Shown one piece after another: positions 60,201-64,000 of a DNA stretch of 64,000 nt. Position 1 is the first letter of the stretch. The number at the start of each line of letters is the position of its first letter. This stretch comes from Callipepla californica brunnescens (lineage: Eukaryota; Chordata; Aves; Galliformes; Odontophoridae). The stretch spans positions 434,001-498,000 of the forward strand of contig JALIRH010000126.1 in NCBI GenBank assembly GCA_023055505.1, read 5' to 3'. The notes under the pieces were generated by a model. That model saw only the letters and a program-made list of their open reading frames with translations, was not told where the DNA came from and did not search any database. Position numbers and translations under genes: made by a program.

Positions 60201-62635
60201 ATAGAATCATTATGGTTGGGGAAAGCCCACTAAGATCGTTAAGTCGAACTCTCAGCCCATCCCCACCATGCCCACCAACTGTGTCCTGCAAGCACTACAT
60301 CTATACGGTACTTGAACGTCTCCAAGGATGGTGACTCCACCACCTCCCTGGGCATGTATTCTTCATGAAAACAAGAGAACTTTTAATTATCTCACAGATT
60401 CAGGCTGTTCAAGCATCTCTTGCAGAAATATTTCAAAATGTTTATGGCAGAGGAGCAACTTGGATGGAACTGGGCTGTCTTACACTACCCCAGCTCTCTC
60501 CCAGCTCCTTTTCCAGGCATACCAAGTTCCAACAGCTTCTTGACACAGTCTTTCCTCTGGTACATGCAAGCCACATACAGAAGGGTTCCATACTGCAGGT
60601 CTTCTTGGTCAATGTCAACTCCATGGGCCAGAAGGACCTCCATGCACTCTCGGTGTCCTGTGCAGTGAAGGAGAACTATCACTTAATCTTAGTGACACAG
60701 AGCAGAATATATCCAGGTACAATCAATGAGGCATAAAAGCTGGGAATAAGTCAAGTATGTTCATTTCTGCTGTATAAGTTTTTTTTCTGGGAGAAATGTT
60801 TTGAAGTCAATAAGAGATGCATTGCTAATTTAGTTGTTGTTAGCTTCACATACAGACTGAATGTTACCTCTCTTGACTGCCTCATGAATGGGTGAAGCAA
60901 GGTGGTTCCCAACCTGTGGCTTGGCTCCAAATTCAAGCAACATGTTGACACAAGCCACAGAGCCACTGCAGCAGGCATTAAACAGAGGAGTGATCCCATC
61001 AATGGTGACTGCGTTGACCTGAAACAGCAGGACATGCTCAGAACAATCCAGTATAAGAGGAACGCCCTGGCAGCATGTGTCATGTGCTCAACAAAAGTGC
61101 ATCAGAATGCTTTATCCTGTTTAGTGTCAGAGTTGATTTGGTTTTTAACTTTCCAAGTGGGGGACAACACATGTAACATTCGCCTTTGAGCTCTGTTCTT
61201 TCCCAGATATGTAGTGCCATAAGGCAGCATCACTGTTTGTTATGAGTGATTCTCGTAGCGTTGCTCAGGACATGCAGATTATTTCTTTTTTAACATAGAG
61301 AACCTGAATGTTGCCGCATTTTTTTGCACCAGCCCAAATCCATTTCATGCTCAGACAACTCTGATTTTTAAATGAAAATACAGTTCATGTTTAATACATT
61401 CATCTGAAAACACATTTCCAGCAGAAGACATATTCACAGAAACACTGTTGTAAACCCAAACAGAAAAGCATGTCAAAAGGGTTTGTGTTCATCCACATAT
61501 GTGGATGTAAGAGTGAAAGCATTTCCTTGACCTCCAACACAGATAACAGTCAAGAGCCATCATCTGTTGTTCTCAACTGGGAGAACACACTCCTGTGCTG
61601 CGCTGTGCTAGAGCAGCTGCAAGGTCTGACTGCCTAGCAAGCCTCAGAGGCAATGCATGCAGCAAATCCACATGCCTTATTTATTTTATTTTATTTTTGC
61701 AAGATGGAAAAGTGCAATGGGTTCTGCAAACATACAGCACTTCGTGTGGTTTTCCAAATCAAGAAAAAGAAAGAGACAAGTGATAAAGGCTAGGCTCTGC
61801 CCGAAGCCTGTAGCGTTGCCTGGGGTTGTTGTGGCCAAAGTGCAGTTCTTGTTGAACTTAAAGCTGAGCATCAAAGTGGAACATTTTCTCCCAGAAGTTA
61901 GAAAATATCTTGATGGCTTTATTTATGAACACAGTGAGAGGAAAAGAAAAAACAAATAAAGGAGAAGAAAACCAAGAGGCTTCATATACCAGGAAAAGGT
62001 TGCTTTCATAGGTCAGCAACAGGTAGTTCAGAGATGATTCAACTAATTAAAAAAAGGTAATGCCACTTGCATAGCAAAATCAAGTAAAACTGAGCAGAAA
62101 GGGTTACTCCTTAATCTTTTAAAGAGACTGAAATTTGTTGTATGGTATAGGAAGTTAATAAATGTACTTTCTTCTGGAAGAGATAACCTGTTTTCCTGTT
62201 TTGGTGTTGCTCAGTTTCTTGTCACATAAACAGTGCTTGAATAGTCTGTAACCCAGCTGAATGAAATGTGTTTTCATATATCTCATCCTATTTGTGTATA
62301 TCCATTTTTATTGTGTATCATACCTGAGGTCCAGCTGGGGAAATTACTTCAATAACAGATAAACTGTTTTCAATTTATTTAAGCACATCTATTTTTACTT
62401 ACATGATATTTCCAAAATATTCATCAGAAAAACCAGAGGTAATTGTAATGACGACTATGGGAAAAAAAAAAAAAAAAGAAACATATATAACTTTCTCTGG
62501 GGTGATTACCACCAGCACAAGACTCACATGTGCTCCGTTCTCCAGCAGCAGCTTTGCACAGGCCACATGGCCACCCAGACAGGCTTCATGAAGAGCTGAG
62601 ACTCGATCTGTTGTCACCAGGTTCACATTGAAACC
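57126..62635 (-). CDS. ASB11: ASB11, ankyrin repeat and SOCS box protein 11 (partial, last 5 coding exons)
   Basis: Spliced segments: 62635-62528, 61018-60868, 60657-60523, 59477-59286, 57250-57126, of 108, 151, 135, 192 and 125 nt, together 711 nt or 236 codons plus stop. Human ASB11 is 323 aa, so about 87 residues (N-terminal membrane-anchor region and first ankyrin repeat) lie beyond position 64000. All junctions are GT-AG and in phase (0,1,1,1). Visible are ankyrin repeats 2-6 and a SOCS box with BC box SLAQLCRLCI and a canonical Cul5 box LPEPL. From family knowledge, ASB11 is an ER-associated substrate receptor of a Cullin-5 ubiquitin ligase; reported substrates include BIK and, for the zebrafish homologue, DeltaA in Notch signalling. 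Similarity to mammalian ASB11 exceeds that to ASB9 (NVNLVT, VACAKLLLENGAH, KLHLPEPLE). Confidence 0.95.
57251..59285 (-). other. ASB11 last intron
   Basis: GT-AG intron of 2.0 kb between the ankyrin exon and the SOCS exon. It holds the CR1 fragment at about 58080-58345; nothing else was recognised. Confidence 0.85.
58080..58345 (+). mobile_element. CR1 LINE, 3' end
   Basis: Contains GCCCAAGTTCAAGGAGAATC, AATGCTCTCAGATACATGGT, GGTACTGTGTGGAGCTGGGA, then TTGATGATCTTTATGGGTCT and CAACTCATGTAATTCTAC. This is a CR1 3' end of the subfamily with a TCTCAGACATGGTTT-like block. The 5' limit is approximate. Confidence 0.85.
59286..59477 (-). CDS. ASB11: ASB11 ankyrin exon (repeat 6 and linker)
   Basis: Encodes ANVNAGKQLDTPLHAAARKS, then ILLADYGANLKCRNA and PNSKVEQALLLRE, matching human DTPLHAAARQSN, LLTDYGANLKRRNA and PKSSVEQALLLRE. 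The acceptor (TTCTCCCAAG) ends in AAG rather than CAG. Donor GAAG|GTAAAG. Length 192 nt, as in ASB9. Confidence 0.95.
60201..60356 (-). mobile_element. CR1 LINE, 3' end inside an ASB11 intron
   Basis: The plus strand reads TAGAATCATTATGGTTGGGG, CCACTAAGATCGTTAAGTCG, then CCACCATGCCCACCAACTGT and GATGGTGACTCCACCACCTC: a reversed CR1 3' end, in the same orientation as ASB11, in the 1.0-kb intron between its 135-nt and 192-nt exons. Confidence 0.9.
60523..60657 (-). CDS. ASB11: ASB11 ankyrin exon (repeats 4-5)
   Basis: Encodes GHRECMEVLLAHGVDIDQED, then LQYGTLLYVACMYQRKDCVK and KLLELG. Human has GHRECMEILLANN and GTPLYVACTYQRVDCVK. The normally conserved Pro of the TPLY ankyrin motif is Leu here (codon CTT at 60579-60577). 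Acceptor CTGCACAG, donor CTTG|GTATGC, phase 1, 135 nt. Confidence 0.95.
60868..61018 (-). CDS. ASB11: ASB11 ankyrin exon (repeats 3-4)
   Basis: Encodes VNAVTIDGITPLFNACCSGS followed by VACVNMLLEFGAKPQ and LASPIHEAVKRG. The CCSGS and EFGAK segments match human ASB11 rather than ASB9. Acceptor CTGTTTCAG, donor AGAG|GTAACA, 151 nt. The following intron is only 210 bp. Confidence 0.95.
61019..62527 (-). other. ASB11 intron between the 108-nt and 151-nt exons
   Basis: GT-AG intron of 1.5 kb. It contains an A-rich tract (62461-62477) and no recognised repeat family. Confidence 0.85.
62528..62635 (-). CDS. ASB11: ASB11 ankyrin exon (repeat 2)
   Basis: Phase-0, 36-codon exon: GFNVNLVTTDRVSALHEACL, then GGHVACAKLLLENGAH. 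Human ASB11 reads NVNLVTINRVSSLHEACL and GGHVACAKALLENGAH. Acceptor CCTTGTAG, donor CAT|GTGAGT. This is the most 5' exon of the gene that can be seen; the preceding 68-nt type exon (SPLHEA motif) was looked for between 62640 and 64000 and not found. Confidence 0.95.
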
Positions 62636-64000
62636 CTACAAGGCAGAGAATAGGGCATGAGGAGAGAGCCTGGACCAACCCGCTGTCATGAGGCACAAGT
62701 AGTGGTTGGCTATTCACAGGGAGTTAGGTAGGTGATAGGGATGCACATGGATCCTGTTACTGCTGTCTGGTTCTTGTCCCCAGGAGATAACGGTCATAGT
62801 TCAGAGTTTAGTTGGACTCTTGGTCTCCATCAGTGTGGGGGAAATGGTTACCCTTAGGATCTGATTTGGCGTATCTCAAAGTAGCTGTAGGTCAGATGGG
62901 TTCCATCCTAGAAATACACCCACTGACTATATGGAGTACCCAGTGTAGCTCTTAGAATCATAGAATTGTAGGATGGTAGAATCATAGATTGGTTGTGTTG
63001 GAAGGGGTTTTACACTGGAAGAACTGGAGTCACAACGCTTCATTGCCAGCATTGCCCTAAATGACAATTCTTATCTTTCTTCCCGCAGAAGCAGACATCA
63101 AACTTATTCACAAGAAAGAAAGAAACTGCCATGCATGCTGTCTCCAAACTGCAGCTGAATCTCCTCGTTAAATTTCACAACCACAGGAGAGAGCAGGCCT
63201 TGAAGTCGACCTGAGTAGCTCCATTTCCCCTCTGTTCAAGGTGCTGTAGACCAGACAGCTCACGAGATGGCAGCAGCGCACTGTTCAGTATGCAACAACA
63301 AAGGCTTTCAGTAAGCATTAATATCAGTAAGCAACATAACACTGTAAAAGTCACCAATCCTGCTGCAATAAGCATTAAAAACAGCCTCTGTAATTACTTT
63401 AAAATAGAAATTCAATGATAGGAAAGCAATCGTTTTTCAGCAATGCAAAAGCATTATTCATGCAAAAGCTGTAGCTAAAATTTTCCTGCACATTACATCA
63501 GTGCATAGGAGCAGATAAAATCTTTTTAAAATGCTGAGACTATTCCATTTTATCATTGTATAGATGTTTCAAATGTACTGATGAGTACAGTCCTTCAAGA
63601 GGAATGTTTTCTAGAGGCTTCTGATAAGGAGAGAGCTATCCTTGTTTGTTATTCAGATAGAAATTTAACAAATTAAAATAATTCTTTGCAAACGAATGAA
63701 TAAGCACTGATACATTGGATAAAACAGCAGTCCCCTCCATTACTAAATGGAGACCAAAAATCTGAAAAACAAGATGCTTCTCTCGGTGCTGGACCAGCCC
63801 TTGCTGAGTCCTTGAGCTTTTTTAAAACTTCAGTGCTCCATCTCCTCACAGGCACAACCAGCTCGTAATGTTAAGGCATCCTCTGGGGAAGAGAAGCCTT
63901 TCTGACTATCTGAAGAGCTGTAATCTAAAGGTAGAGACTTTTGAGTGTCCCATACATACCTAAAGGATAGTTCTGCATTTCATTTTAAGCTAAAAGTATA
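62636..64000 (-). other. ASB11 upstream intron (continues past the window)
   Basis: No exon resembling the first ankyrin repeat or the N-terminus was found here, so this is taken as intron. A reversed CR1 tail fragment lies at about 62950-63015. A hydrophobic minus-strand frame at 63175-63375 was considered and not accepted as an exon. Confidence 0.6.
62950..63015 (-). mobile_element. CR1 LINE, 3'-tail fragment
   Basis: The plus strand reads TTAGAATCATAGAATTGTAG, then GAATCATAGATTGGTTGTGT and TGGAAGGGG, an extended reversed CR1 terminal repeat with adjoining 3' sequence. Confidence 0.8.

Noticed and set aside
63175..63375. Hydrophobic minus-strand frame (MLIAAGLVTFTVLCCLLILM...) as an ASB11 first exon with membrane anchor
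   Set aside because: ASB11 has a hydrophobic N-terminus, so it was tempting, but the following residues do not resemble ASB11 and the obligatory exon for the first ankyrin repeat is absent between 62636 and 63175.

Overview
The window is vertebrate nuclear DNA, most likely from a bird and probably a galliform. The main reason is the many chicken-repeat-1 (CR1) LINE fragments, several of which end in the typical CATAGAATC/GATTCTATG tail. A decayed mariner copy, retroviral solo LTRs, AT-rich intergenic DNA and split genes with GT-AG introns agree with this. The species cannot be fixed from sequence alone.

Only two genes are supported, both on the minus strand. ASB9 (31739-43107) is complete: seven coding exons, one continuous 290-codon frame, and splice phases that agree at every junction. 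ASB11 (57126 to beyond 62635) shows its last five coding exons (236 codons plus stop); its first coding exons lie past the right edge. Both encode ankyrin-repeat and SOCS-box proteins, the substrate-receptor subunits of Elongin-B/C-Cullin-5 ubiquitin ligases. Their last five coding exons have identical lengths (108, 151, 135, 192 and 125 nt) and identical phases, which is strong evidence for tandem duplication. In mammals the same pair sits side by side in the same orientation next to PIGA.

Layout: 1-31.7 kb is a gene-poor flank with a mariner relic (about 5.3-5.9 kb), five CR1 pieces or clusters, two nearly identical solo LTRs in opposite orientation (15936-16396 and 21141-21601), a third LTR (about 21991-22721) and microsatellites. 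31.7-43.1 kb is ASB9, with a CpG-rich promoter region over exon 1. 43.9-57.1 kb is an intergenic spacer with small CR1 pieces and simple repeats. 57.1-64 kb is the 3' part of ASB11 with CR1 pieces in its introns.

No bacterial-type system, CRISPR array, rRNA or tRNA gene was seen. The points most worth a second look are the matched exon architecture of the paralogs, the inverted LTR pair, a CR1 palindrome, a CR1 piece that fills most of a short ASB9 intron, and a G-quadruplex motif inside a CR1 tail.
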